From: Acanthaster planci
Lineage: Eukaryota; Echinodermata; Asteroidea; Valvatida; Acanthasteridae
Reading direction: 5' to 3'
DNA length: 64,000 bases
Assembly (NCBI RefSeq): GCF_001949145.1
Contig: NW_019091516.1
Location: 167,196 to 231,195, forward strand
Numbering within the stretch: the first letter of the stretch is position 1; every line of letters begins with the position of its first letter. Both the position numbers and the translations under genes were made by a program. Of the stretch, positions 22,296 through 33,848 are shown piece by piece. The notes under the pieces were generated by a model, which ran no database searches, was not told where the DNA came from, and worked only from the letters and a program-made list of their open reading frames with translations.

Positions 22296-22629
22296 CACAT
22301 GAACCGCACATGTACTGGTACATGTTCAGCACATGAACCGCACATGTGCCAGTACATGTTTAGCACATGAACCACACATGTGCCGGTACATGTTCAGCAC
22401 ATGAACCACACATGTGCCGGTACATGTTCAGCACATGAACCACACATGTGCCATTACATGTTCAGCACATGAACCACACATGTGCCGGTACATGTTCAGC
22501 ACATGAACCACACATGTGCCGGTACATGTTCAGCACATGAACCACACAAGTGTCGGTACATGTTCAGCACATAAACCACACATGTGCCATTACATGTTCA
22601 GCACATGAACCACACATGTACCGGTACGT
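22296..22629. repeat. 34-bp tandem array, 10 units
   Basis: Unit CACATGAACCACACATGTGC-CGGTACATGTTCAG, ten copies with only a few differences, starting 22296 and every 34 bp after; the last is partial. The CCGG in the unit is CCGG in five units, CTGG in one, CCAG in one, TCGG in one and CCAT in two (units 5 and 9). Low divergence indicates a young array. Confidence 0.95.
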
Positions 22630-24175
22630 GGGAGTGGAAGAGACATGCCCCGAAAAATTTGACAAAAATACATGTACCGGTAGGTAGTCATGGGGGGCAA
22701 CCCATTTCATTTTTGCTCAGCCCCACCCACTTTCAAAAGCGTCCGGGATCTGTGCCTGATTACGCATTTGCTACATGTAGATGCTGACTAAACACCCATG
22801 ATGTGTGCGTAAATACGTGCAGTGTACAGAGCGTGCATGTCACTCTCATTCAGCAGACATACCACACAGGTAAGAGACATCATGTGTAATATGAAACCCA
22901 CCACAGTGTATGTCAGTGACTACACACCATCCAGACATGCAATCAATCTCTCCCCTCTGCCTTGGCTTCCCTGGGCAAGAAGGCCCTGTCAAATTTGCCA
23001 TGGATGACAGGTCGGCTGGCACATATTGGCAGCGACTTTTCACTTTAATTGGTCATTAATTCTTGCTGACACGGCTTGTCCTGTAATTATTAATCCCAAA
23101 TGAAGCAGTCAGCTTTGGGGAAATATTGTTTAGAAGGTACCGGTAAGGCCAAAGCACCGGTATGGCTTAGCATCTGTACAGTGCAGGTACAATTGTACCA
23201 GTACTGTACATGTACATGCCCAGTATGTGCTTTTCCTGCAATGTCTCATGCCTGAGTACAGCACTGAAGGTTTAGCTTGTATGTAAGCTTACTCCTCTAA
23301 GTGGCATTGACGGCATGATATGTTAAACGGCTTGGTGTGCTTACTTCGCCTTGGGAGACGATTGGAGTTTTGGGTGTTAAGTTCTCCCCCCAGGATAGTT
23401 TCGCGGCTCATAAAAGGGGCTTTTGATGGCATGTGGTGCTTCTGGTCACAAGTACAAGTGTGATTAGAAACCCACGGCGCAGCATCTCGGAAGCTTTGCT
23501 GATGAAAATGCCAGAAAGATAAGCGTGATGCAGAAATGTTTGCTGGGGGAGTCATTATTAAAGGGAAAAAAGTCGTGGCAGATGTTGTTGGCGGGGCTGA
23601 GTGGGTGATCAGTGTGAGGGCTCAAACCTAAATCTGTCAAATCAGTCCTGGTGACAAGATGCACGTACCCTGTAAGAGGTTTTGGAAATAAAGAGTTTAA
23701 GCACAAAGGCATCCACAGACTAAACCTTTCAGGTGCTGCACAAAATCAAGCCAGCTTCTCTTATTGGGGATCGAATTCAGCTTTCAGCTGATTTCAGGGG
23801 TTTGGGGCCCAGATTTTTTAATCTAAATTTCACCTTTTTTGTACATCTGCTTTGTGCAAAATTGTTAGAACAATTTAAATTTAGCTTTCTGCCAGCTGCT
23901 TACATGTACAGCGTTTTTATGTGGCCTTTAACACACCCGTCACATTTTCTATGAAATTTAATGTGAATACATATACCAAGTTTCAACATCGTGGTAAGTG
24001 TTTTTACTGTATAGTCGGGCGTATTTGACTCTAGTCGACATCATAAATGATTCCAACAACTTATTGTACGGTCTAGGCACTGTACATGTACATAGCGTAG
24101 CCTAGCTAGCTTACATGTATGGGTGTATATTCCGTTTGTGCATCAGTTTGTACATGTCAGATACATACAATGTAC
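22630..24175. other. NCX intron 2, nothing recognised
   Basis: No exon or transposon recognised. The stretch 22690-23100 is unusually free of the hexamer repeat and richer in GC, so it could hold a regulatory element, but nothing specific can be named. Confidence 0.4.
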
Positions 24176-24408
24176 ATTCCAGAAATTAGGGGTCTTTTTT
24201 TTTCGTGTCCCTGTCACATCTGACATGTGATTTTTAAAGTTCAGAACACATTCTCTAATTTCCAGAGTGACGAATTAATACAAACCACCTGCCAAACTAA
24301 TAGTAATACACGTAGGTTGAAATCAATTCCAGTAATATTTACATCTGACCTTTGTTAGTTAACGTGTAACAGGAACCCAAAAATGTCAACACTTTTGGAC
24401 CCCTCAGT
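24176..24408 (+). mobile_element. MITE of the ATTCCAGAAATTAGGGG family, copy 1
   Basis: Left end ATTCCAGAAATTAGGGGTC (24176-24194), internal CCTGTCACATCTGAC and TTCAGAACACATTCTCTAAT, right end GTAACAGGAACC-AAAAATGTCAACACTTTTGGACCCCTC. Same order as the copy at 27636-27863, with the right terminal repeat eroded after GGACCCCT. Non-autonomous, with no ORF. Confidence 0.75.
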
Positions 24409-24614
24409 TGTGTATATGCGTGCATGGTACCAGCAGCTTGTATGTAGCAGCTCTTATTGATTAATTGTGATCTTTAGTTCTTGCAAATGCACATTTGCAT
24501 GAATTCTTGACCCTTCAAAAGTTGTTCATGGGTGTTATTTATTTACATGTACATGTACATGCACTGGTATGTGTGCACGTGCCAGTGCATCCACTTAACT
24601 GTCATCACATATCC

Positions 24615-25411
24615 TTAAAGACCAACTCCAACTGTTTTAAAAGTTTTGAAAATAAACTCTTATTGTGTCAAGTGTTTAATAAATCACATATTAATTACCA
24701 AATCATGTCTGTATTTCATCTGTATTTTTTGTAATTTTGCCGAAACTTTTGAACGTTGTCTTTGAGCTTTATGAAAAATTTCCACAATCTGACCGCTGGT
24801 GGAGCTGTTGAGAAACGAAATTTGTATGATGTAATACCAGAGAAAACATTGAAACTGGTATCCGTGGCACGACTGGTTGCACTATGAACGTACATGAAAA
24901 TGAGCGTGCACCACATGTCAGGGATCAATCTGTGTGCAGGTTCGACTGTGCCACATTACCTCTTTTCGGTCGAAAGTTTGTGCTCCTCTCTTCATGACTT
25001 ACAGTAATGCCAAAATTGTGCATCTTGGTGGGCGTACTAAAAATTCTGCCAAAGAACCGGGATTGAAATTCTTCAAGTTTCTGAAGAATGAGAGCATTCT
25101 TCAAGTTCGGGCTGTCTTCCGCAGCCATGCATGCTATGGATGCATATGGCACACTTACTGTGGTATTTCCTCTCCACAGTAATACATCACAGAAATCAAT
25201 ATTCATTAGATGCTAATGAGTCGTGATGACACGTCCATTTATACAACTGCAGACTGGACTCCCAGGAAAAATAGGTACAAAAACTGTGTTTTATTACCAC
25301 AAAAACGTGTGTTGCAAGGGAGATCTTGATATGTGCCAGTTTTATTAGACTTGGTTTTTCTGAATAGGATTCAAGATGAGAAAAATCATCATCGTTGGAG
25401 TTGGTCTTTAA
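24615..25411. mobile_element. TTAA-flanked non-autonomous DNA transposon (~0.8 kb)
   Basis: Perfect 18-bp terminal repeats: TTAAAGACCAACTCCAAC at 24615-24632 and its reverse complement GTTGGAGTTGGTCTTTAA at 25394-25411. If the outer TTAA is the target duplication, the element proper starts AGACCAACTCC; TTAA targets are the signature of piggyBac-type transposons. Overlapping open frames inside (24934-25182 plus, 24925-25206 minus; 82 and 93 codons) are not recognisable as transposase. No TACATGTA tract lies inside, unlike the flanks, compatible with a later insertion. Confidence 0.75.
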
Positions 25412-26759
25412 CATGTCACACGCATACATAGGGAGCCAGCAGAGGATTGGACCGGCATCAAAATGACCAGAGAGGAAATTGAGCATGGCTAATTACCAGT
25501 TGGGGGGGCAGGGGTTTGGAAATATCAGAGGGCAAACCAAGAGGGGAAATGTGTGATATGCTTCGATATCAGACATGTCAGACTGTGTTACACCATAGTC
25601 AGGATAGTGATGATTGACAGAAAAGTTGGGTCTACTTTTAAGTGGATCAGCCAGACATACATACACATGCACATGAAGCAGTGAACTTTATTCAGTCCCA
25701 GCAGAGTCATAGGGAAAGGTCAGTTATCTTAAAAATAAGTTGTGCTAAAATCTAGGGGGGAAAAAAAACAAAACAAAATAAAAGTAATGCATTACATGTA
25801 CAGTACTTGCAGCCTTCCCATCAGTACATAATTGTAGGCCTATTTTTCAAGTAAACCTTCTGTAAATGTCTTTTGCGGTACAGTGTGTACATGGTCTAAT
25901 TACCTGTACCTTCCAGAAAACTCAAATTTGATGTTAGAAATTGGGATTAGTCATAGACTACCGGTACATGTACATGTACATGTACATGTACTCTGTACAA
26001 TGTATACTTGTACGTACATGTACGTGTACATATGAAGGTACTTTCGTATATGTGCATTAATATTTACTGCATCTTATTTGTAGAACATATAAAATGTTGA
26101 ACTTTATACAAATACATGGACATGTACATGTACATGTACATTTCAACAATAATCTCAAAACGTCTTCACCAGCAGAATAGAACCAGCACATTTAAAAAAA
26201 AACAAACAAGGTCAGTTTTCCGTCATCTCAAGACAAGCTAGCAGTTTGATGTACATGTATTACTACCGGTATGTACACATGTACATGTACGATACATGTA
26301 CTGTCAATAAGCTTTGCTATTGATTATAGGGGCAAACCGTGTGGTAATTATCTACAAAGAAAATCAAGTTACCAGGCCATCCATCTCAGCACCAATCTAT
26401 GAATTGATTGCTGAAAATTGATTAAATAAAACAATAGCTTGAGAAAGCATCGTATAAAATGAAAATTTTACTAATACCTTACATGGATTGAGCAGAGTAA
26501 TTTCATGTCAACACTTACATCAGCCACTTGTAATTTCAGTTTTTAAGTGCATATTGAAAATGAGAATAAAAGTACATGGAGACGACTTCAAAATTGAGTT
26601 TAAAGATGCCAGTCTCTGTGGGAGAACTTTTTAATTCAGAGCCCGAGCCTAGGTACATGTACATGTACGGCTACAAGGGTAGCACACCATGACATGTACA
26701 TGAACTGTGCAATTGAAAGTTACGTGTAACTTGGGGATGGGAAATTCTCTTCACACTTT
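25412..26759. other. NCX intron 2, with long (TACATG)n runs
   Basis: No exon. One of the longest uninterrupted hexamer runs of the window is at about 25967-25990 (four TACATG), followed by GTACGTACATGTACGTGTAC near 26011. Others at about 26118-26140 and 26265-26300. Confidence 0.5.
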
Positions 26760-27204
26760 CTCTCTTCCCAGGGATTTTTTTTTTAATTTCACAAAATGTG
26801 AGAAACTTTTTACACAGTGGGACAACATTCTGACGCAATTTTCACACAACTGGAAAACAGGTATTTATGCCTTTTCACTCAAGGGGAAAAGATTTTCAAG
26901 CCATTTCTTTTTTTATAGAAGTGGGGAAACATTGTTGAGCCTTTTCACACAACTGGGAAAAAGTTTTCACGCCTTTTCATGCTAGTGGGAAAACAGTTTC
27001 ACACCCTGCAAAATACGAATGTATGTAAATGTGAACAGGAATTCTATTCACAAAAACAGTTTCACGCCCTGCAAAATGCGAATGTACCTGTACAATGTAT
27101 GTAAATGTGAACAGGAATTCTATTCACAAAAACAGTTTCACGCCCTGCAAAATGCGAATGTACATGTACAATGTATGTAAATGTGAACAGGAATTCTTTT
27201 CACC
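26760..27204. repeat. Compound tandem repeat: degenerate CTGGGAAAA motif, then three 63-76 bp units
   Basis: 26760-26990 repeats a degenerate TTTTCACACAACTGGGAAAA motif about every 35-45 bp. It passes into three near-identical units beginning AAACAGTTTCACRCCCTGCA and ending GTGAACAGGAATTCTATTCAC, at about 26990, 27053 and 27129. Units 2 and 3 carry an extra 13-bp block (ACCTGTACAATGT or ACATGTACAATGT). The plus-strand open frames are by-products. Confidence 0.85.
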
Positions 27205-27635
27205 AAATTTCCCATTCCTATTCACATTCAATTTCAATGTAAAGTACATTGTACATGGTACTCAAGGCGTACAGTAAGTATACATGGAGTGTACAATGAT
27301 GTTGCCCGTACCTGTAGGTTCTCATAGAAGCCACAGTCTCCACTCCTTGTCTCTAGCGTAGCACAGGAAACCATTGATCATCCTCAGCCAAGGAAGTTGC
27401 CCATATTCCTCTAAATGTCAAAGAGGTAACCCCACCCTAGCAAAGGCTGCAGATGTAAGGTTTTCATCCTGTGCCCTAAACCATGTTAACCTGCTTAAAA
27501 GCATTTTCTTCCCCCACACCTTATCAGGGGAGCCTACAGAATGTGTCCACAGAGAAACTGCATGTACATTGGAAATATTCAGCATGCATGTACAACAAGA
27601 CATTCGTGTACATGGACCGGTACATGTACAAGTGG
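27205..27635. other. NCX intron 2, nothing recognised
   Basis: No coding exon or known repeat; isolated TACATG motifs only. Confidence 0.4.
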
Positions 27636-27863
27636 GTAATTCCAGAAATTAGGGGCCCTGTCACATCTAATGTATGATTTTGTAAGTTCAGAACACATTT
27701 TCTAATTTCCAAGAGTGATACATGTAAATTAATGCAAAGCACCTGCGAGACAAATAGTAATTGTTTGAAATCAATTCCGGTGATGTCAAATAACAAAGTC
27801 AGATGTACATGTAACAGGGATTGGAAAGTGTCACACTTTTGGACCCCTAATTTCTGGAATTAC
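27636..27863. mobile_element. MITE of the ATTCCAGAAATTAGGGG family, copy 2 (best preserved)
   Basis: 228 bp bounded by perfect 20-bp inverted repeats GTAATTCCAGAAATTAGGGG (27636-27655) and its reverse complement (27844-27863). The similarity continues inwards, imperfectly, through YCC and TGTCACA. No ORF; a DNA-transposon MITE. Related copies: 24176-24408, 37931-38208, 51530-51612 and 54620-54816. Confidence 0.88.
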
Positions 27864-29757
27864 ACATGTACTGTACATGTACCCCTTGAGACAAGCCTGG
27901 TGTACTGTCAGTCATTCCGGTACATACACGTACACGTACTGTTCATGCCCCTCACTTAGTTGTGCGCATGCGCACAGAATCCACTATTGCGACAGAAGCC
28001 ACTAAAATGGCTCTCCACTCGGGCAGGTGGACCTCAAAAGCAATCGATCAACATCAAGCTCAGATAAAGTTGTTTGCCCATCTTTTCCATACCAATTAGA
28101 ATTTAAACACTCAAAGTCCCTTTTGCTAACTTGCACACCATAAAAATCCATTTTCTGCCTAATTTTTGCCGGTCCTTGTCACGTACCTCCAAAGTAACAG
28201 AGTCAGAAGTTGAAAGTGAAGCCAACATTTTAGAGGGGATTTTTTCAGTTTTGCCGAGTTGTCCCTGACATTTTTCTACTTGTGAATGGTGAAGAATATC
28301 ATGAACACTCTAATGAGAAAGTATCATACAAGAAGGAAACTGTATGGATGAAAACAGAAAGTTTTGTTTACTCACGTTACACTAGATACATGAATACCAC
28401 AAAGTGCATTGAACATTTAGTCATGATGTCCTCATGAAATACATATACATGTAAGTCAAGCCACTCCTTTTTTAAAAGCTGAATTCTGGTGTCACATACA
28501 TAGAAAATGTATAACTGACTAGTTCATCTTTGAAACTTCCATAGAATAAAATAAACAAAGAATTTCCCACTTATGGACAACTTTCAGTTCAAAATTACCA
28601 TTCCACTTTAGATGACCATTTCTCCAAAAATCCAGCGACAATTCCGTTATTTTAAGTGTTTCACAAATTTTGAACTACATGTACATGAATCAATATTTTA
28701 TAGATAATCGCTTTCAAATATGGATTTGAAATTTTAGGGCCATGTCCACTCTATCATGGAATTGATAATGGCACACGATAAATACAGTACAGAATATGAA
28801 TGCACATTGCATGCTCACAGAATACCGTACCGGTACATTTTACTAGTAAGTCGACTGCTTTAATTATAATCACAGATGGTGTTGCGACAGCTACATGTAT
28901 TGGAGTGATCATTGAAATCATTAACTCATCCAGCAGTCTAGTCCACCATTTTAATGCATTTACAAGACCATTCTATCAGACAGTTTTAAGAAAATCTCAG
29001 ATTTCTGTGCTGATACCCGATACTACCATGGTACAGTGTGTACATGTACATGTAGTACCATATTTTGACTTCCCAGATCTTTTTGTTGTACAGGAAAACT
29101 CATCCAGAGAGACCCTCTTGTTTTGTTTATCAGGTTTGTAAATATTAACCCACATGTGTTTGGCATTATTTGCCCAGGCAGCTGTTGTCCGTGCACTTGC
29201 GTATTTTTCAGCCAGCCTGTCGGAGAGTTTTCAGTGATTAAATGGCGTGGCCTTTTTCAATCCAGGCATCCAGTCGGATGATTGGCACATTTTTAATTAA
29301 AGGAACCTGGCGTCAGGTGATCTGCTTGTTTTATGGGCCAAGTATCAAGGGACACGATGGGATGTCAGTATCATAACAGAAACAATGATCGCACGTCTCA
29401 GGTCACAAACATGTAGCCACACATGTGTTTGTGTACACTCTCAGAGCAGTTGGTACACAGGAAAATTGTGGCAGGTGTGTTCTATAATACATGTACATGT
29501 AATGAATGCCATCAGGCTCACTGCTACGGGGGACATTCAGTGCAAGGAATACAGTACCAGTACTTAACCCTCAAGTGTACTTGATTTATGAAATGCTTAC
29601 TGGTATGATAAATGAAAATCTTCATTGGGTGCATGTGCAATAAGATTTTTGAATGGCAGTAGCGGTAGTTGAACGCTGGCACTGTACATGTACATGTACG
29701 ATGGAGGGCACTATGCATCATGAAATGTACTGTTGTGTACGGTGTACACATCGTCAA
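27864..29757. other. NCX intron 2, nothing recognised
   Basis: 28000-28800 is nearly free of hexamer repeats and may be an old unidentified insertion. 29150-29370 is a hexamer-free stretch with sites such as TTTTTAATTAAAGG; regulatory function is only a guess. Confidence 0.4.
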
Positions 29758-29900
29758 TTTCACCACAAAGTGATGTACCGTGGATAGTTGCCGCACTACA
29801 AACTGGCACTGTACTGTACAAAGCCTACAGGTATAGATAATACGTCACTTTGTGATGCACCCAAACTTATCCTATACTGGTATGTCACTTCGTGGTGAAA
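29758..29900. repeat. Short fold-back element
   Basis: TTTCACCACAAAGTGATGTACC (29758-29779) pairs with the reverse complement of GGTATGTCACTTCGTGGTGAAA (29879-29900) with few mismatches. A third related arm, TACGTCACTTTGTGATGC, is at 29841-29858, and GTATAGATAA pairs with TTATCCTATAC in between. About 143 bp overall; either a tiny MITE or a hairpin. Confidence 0.6.
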
Positions 29901-31800
29901 CCGCACATGTATTTTTATGTACAATTTTTAATGTACTCGTACATTAGATGTATTTCTTAAGACTACACGTGCTAGTAGTTGAATGTATGTGTACAAAGGG
30001 AAAAAATTCATCATGAGGCCAGATTTATCCCCATACACCATAACTTGGTCCCAATTTTCCTTAAAAAATGCAGAAATTCTTAATATGGGCAAGCATACAG
30101 GGCATGTATACAATGTACATGTAAAAGTACCATAGGCTAGTATTGCCCTTGTGGGACCACTTGATCAGTCGAAGGATTGAATGGTACTTCATTGTTCTGG
30201 TTTTAGAATGTTCAGTAAACATTCATGAAGAGACGCATACATGTACACGTACTTGTACATACATACGATTTTTTGCCTTCAGACTTGACTTGGAAAAAAG
30301 TGACTTCAGACTTGACTTCAAACAACACATGTGTTGCAACTTGACTTGGCATAATGACAACATTTGACTTTGTGACAAACATTTGTTAAGAATAAAAAAC
30401 ACAAACTTTTGAGTGTTCCCTCATCATTCATTGAAAAGAACACCTGACCCTTTTAATGTAGACTTGTGAGCACAGACACAAGTTGCCTGGTTGTCAGTGC
30501 ATTTTGAAGCCGGGGCCTGGCACAGGCAGGGTGCGCGTTGTGAGCTTAAGGCATGAATATTTTTAGCCGTTGTACTTGTATCATTTATTGTTCAGCACAG
30601 CAATTATGTTTTATACTGCATACATACATGTACAATGTATGCATACGGGTACAGTTCATTATCAAAAAGTTTAACGGAAGAAACTTCTTTAAATGGATAG
30701 AAAAGAACTACTCGTACTATACCCCATGGAAAGTTGACCTGACTCGGGGAAACTTTGGTTACAATAATGAATGCTATTTACTCTGTGCTAAAAAGTCAGG
30801 CTGGAAATGTGAATAGTAAGGATTCTTACAGTAGATTTTGATATCAATTTAAGAAATTTTTCAATGTACTGTTACATAGATTAAAAGAGGGCATGTTACG
30901 GCCTGGTTTAAATGCTAAGCTTGTGATTCCTAACAACCTGAATTACCAGTGCTTATATGTTCACACTTCTGCCTAGGTTGGTGTACATGCAGGTACCGGA
31001 GCATGTACATTTTAAATGATTTACATATTTACCAGCTCCACAGTATGTTTTTAAAGGCAGTTTGGCCCCATATTGAATCAACTGATTAGACAGAACAGCT
31101 CCACAAGTCCACAACTGATTAGACAGAACAGCTAGCACAGGGTGGGAGGGTTAAACTAGATGCGGAGAGAGAGAAGGTGCTGGTACATGTACATGTATTT
31201 TCAAAGCTGTGCCAAGTTGAATCCACAGTTTCTTGTGAGGCTCCAGTGTCGATCTGCAAAATACTGACAGCCACATAAGACAAACATGTACATACATACA
31301 TGTACAACTTGGTGAAGAAGTGAATAGCCAGTTTTAAGTGTTTAAAAAAGAGTAACAGTTTTCTCAAATGCTCTTGAGGGTTTTACACAACATAAATGGA
31401 ACCACTTTAGAGATGATAATCATCTACGGTACATGTACCGGTACATGCACTCATGGTCAGTTCCAGCCCACTGTGGACTCTGGCTAATCGTTGCCATGGT
31501 AAAGCCTGTTGCCATGGAGGAGTCCATCACCCCAGCAAGTGGAAATTTGTCATCCATGGTTGCCTTTGGTACCCATACCATGTACATGTAGTGCTGTGAT
31601 AGGGGTATTAAGGACTACATGTACATGTACATACTGTTTACAGGTACCATGCTGGACTGTATGAACAGTGCACCACTGCACTGTACACCAAGGATGCCCT
31701 CAGTTAATGGTGCCAGTGAGAAAACTGCAAAGTACTGTATGGGTATACCACATACAGGTACATGTACATTGTACCAGTACCAGTACAGTACATGTACAGT
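29901..31800. other. NCX intron 2, nothing recognised
   Basis: No exon with recognised domain. A plus-strand frame at 30553-30816 ends in a protein-like stretch (FFKWIEKNYSYYTPWKVDL) but is unplaced. A short ACTTGACTT repeat lies at 30280-30340. (TACATG)n near 31185, 31305, 31425-31445, 31617-31630 and 31758-31796. Confidence 0.4.
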
Positions 31801-31839
31801 AATGCTGCAAGTACAGTAGGCGCTAAGGTTCCCTTTGGG

Positions 31840-32045
31840 TTCGGTTCGGAAACAGTTCGGAAATTCTTTACGGAACTTTGGTTCGATTCGGTTTCGGACA
31901 TGTACATCTATGCACATGTACCAATCGAAAAAAATTAAATATATTGATTTAATTCAGTGATTTTTTTTTTCAAAAAAAAAAAAGATTTAAATTGTGATTT
32001 AAATCGGTAATTTAAATCAAGGTAATAAGCCAACCCTGTTGGCAA
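31840..32045. repeat. ATTTAAATC-rich repeat with a CAGGGTTGGC end
   Basis: Repeated TTCGGTTCGG-type motif (31845-31900), then multiple GATTTAAATC motifs (31975-32020), ending in CCAACCCTGTTGGCAAC (about 32033-32048). On the minus strand that end reads CAGGGTTGGC followed by ATTTAAATC repeats, a layout I associate with hAT-type MITE ends. The other end is not recognisable, so the class is tentative. Confidence 0.4.
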
Positions 32046-32327
32046 CTGTACATGTATTTGTTGAGATACCTGGAGCTTTTATGTGTATATCGGTTCAGAT
32101 TACCCAGCTTATACAGGTAGTTCCAAATTTATGTAAACCCAGGTTATAATGTCATATATACAAATTTGTGATGACAAATTTTGTGCTAATTGAAATGGTC
32201 AAATGTGTAACCCATAGTTCTCAAAGCCAATTTTGCTGTGCATACATGTACATGTTATGTATAAGTGGTATACCTAATTTATGCACTGTTCATAAGTCTT
32301 AACACAATACATGTAGTTCTCAGTTGA

Positions 32328-32870
32328 TTAACCTACGGTATGCTGCCATTTTCAAAATTCTTCAAAACTTCATAACTTCATTTACTGGATGATTACACCC
32401 ACATAAATGACTGTCTAATGACTACTCTAATCTGACAGGCAACATCCATTGACGCCGAAGTATTTCAGCCAGGCCTGCTTCCTTGTAAAGAGAGCCCAGA
32501 ATGTGCGGTGTTGTGTAAATTTCTTCTGTTCCCGAAACTGGCCCAGTGCGCTGCGCTGCTCGCTCTTTTCACATGCAGCCAGATTAGCATGCAGCGGTAT
32601 TGTATCGCTCATCGCCGGAGCGCTTTTGTCCCTGGTCGTAATCTGCTCACACTGAATGCCACAAATAGTGCTGTAGTGTTTCAAATCAATGACGAATTAC
32701 CCCCACTGTTGACAACAGAAAAATGTTGGCAATTCCCAGCAGCCCAGTCTTTTGTTCTGTGTACGGTCTTTTGTTAGAAGGCCCAGCTCCTTTGTCCAAT
32801 TTGGGACACCCCAGCTATGCCTACAAACCTAAGGTCTCCGGTGCCGGGCACCCTGGCGGGAAGTGGTTAA
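32328..32870. mobile_element. TTAA-flanked piggyBac-like non-autonomous element, copy 1
   Basis: About 543 bp including TTAA at both ends (32328-32331 and 32867-32870). The right end, read inward, is TTAACCACTTCCCGCCAGG; the left is a diverged TTAACCTACGGTATGCTGCC. Inside it aligns along its whole length with 53254-53835. Shared blocks: TTTACACCCACA-type, CTCTAATCTGAC, GCCAGATTAGC, GCAGCGGTA, GAGCGCTTTTGTCCC and AGTCTTTTGTT. The TTAA duplication and CC-starting repeats are piggyBac-like. The open frames inside, including the minus frame 32427-32684, are shared decay products, not a gene. Confidence 0.8.
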
Positions 32871-32871
32871 C

Positions 32872-33170
32872 CCCAACCCCCAGGCCCTTTTGCTAGGCAC
32901 CCTCATCAATCCTTCAAAACCCTCTGATTATCCATGCAAAGAATTACTTTCAGCCTCAATCCTCCAAAAATCTCCAGGAATTCCTGTCTTTGTGTTGGTG
33001 CAGTAACAGTGAATGGTATCATGGAGCGTTTCACATATAATCTAGCTGAATTTTCTGCAAGGGCTGATGAACATTGACACAATGTGTCCTTCACGATCAG
33101 CAACACTTACCATTCTTCCTCAATCCTCCAGAATCCTCCAAAATCATCGAGAGGATTTGTGGGAGGGCTG
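32872..33170. repeat. TCAATCCTCCAAAATCC dispersed repeat, copy 1
   Basis: Begins CCCCAACCCCCAGGCCCTTTT directly after the TTAA of the piggyBac-like element and contains three blocks of TCAATCCTCCAAAATCCTCC type (about 32905, 32955 and 33118). It aligns with 62260-62575, which also begins TTAACTCTAGCCCCAGGCC. No ORF. The class is unknown; the shared TTAA start suggests a second TTAA-targeting family or a nested insertion. Confidence 0.65.
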
Positions 33171-33611
33171 AGGAGGCTTAGTATTAATTAAAAGCAATTT
33201 TGCTGTGCATGTTTTGTGCCTTTCTGGTAAAAAAGAAATATATGTATCAGGGTTCATGTATATCAGCTATCGGGTTCACATGCCGTTTGGTAAAGTTATA
33301 CATTTATAGCGGTATACATACCGTTATATCCAGCACTTTACAGAGTGCATTCCGTTACATGTACTAGTACATTGCACTTGTCATGATAGGCCTATACTGT
33401 ATGTGTCCCAGGTACATGTAAGTTCAAAGATGCAGTGTTCAGAACAAGCAATAAAAAGCAGACCGTACGAACATGTACAGCACATTGATGTACTGGTGCA
33501 CATTATGTATGCAAGTGGGTTAATACATTTAAGTGGGTCTTTCTACAATAATGGGGCACAAAATTGTGACATACATGTAAGATTGGGAAATGAATCAGGA
33601 TAATACATGTA
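33171..33611. other. NCX intron 2, nothing recognised
   Basis: No exon or transposon recognised; TACATGTA motifs at about 33356 and 33412. Confidence 0.4.
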
Positions 33612-33848
33612 CTACTCAAAAAAAGTTGATTACCACTTTTTTCAGAACTTGTAATTATTTCCAAGCAATGAATGGGGTCTATATACCGGTAGTTCTTTCA
33701 TTTTCTGTTAGTCTACATGCAGTTGTGTTCGCATTGGAATAAAAAAATGTTTCAAAGCATCAAATGCACATTTTCTGAAAATGGACAGTTTTTGGGAAAA
33801 GTCAAATGACAAAATAAAAAGTGGTCCTTAACTTTCTTTTGAGTAGTG
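33612..33848. mobile_element. Tc1/mariner-like MITE (~237 bp)
   Basis: Flanked by TA on both sides (33610-33611 and 33849-33850). Left end CTACTCAAAAAAAGTTGATT-ACCACTTTTT; the right end, read inward, is CACTACTCAAAAGAAAGTTA-AGGACCACTTTTT. The imperfect inverted repeats are about 35 bp. TA targets and a CACTRCTCAAAA-type terminus are typical of the Tc1/mariner superfamily. The left end has lost one base. No ORF. Confidence 0.75.

Noticed and set aside
22296-22629. CRISPR array
   Set aside because: Units are contiguous with no unique spacers, and the sequence is a eukaryotic intron; the same holds for 12905-13482 and 63086-63257.
24925-25206. Transposase gene inside the 24615-25411 element
   Set aside because: The 82- and 93-codon frames on opposite strands show no DDE-type motif or other transposase signature.
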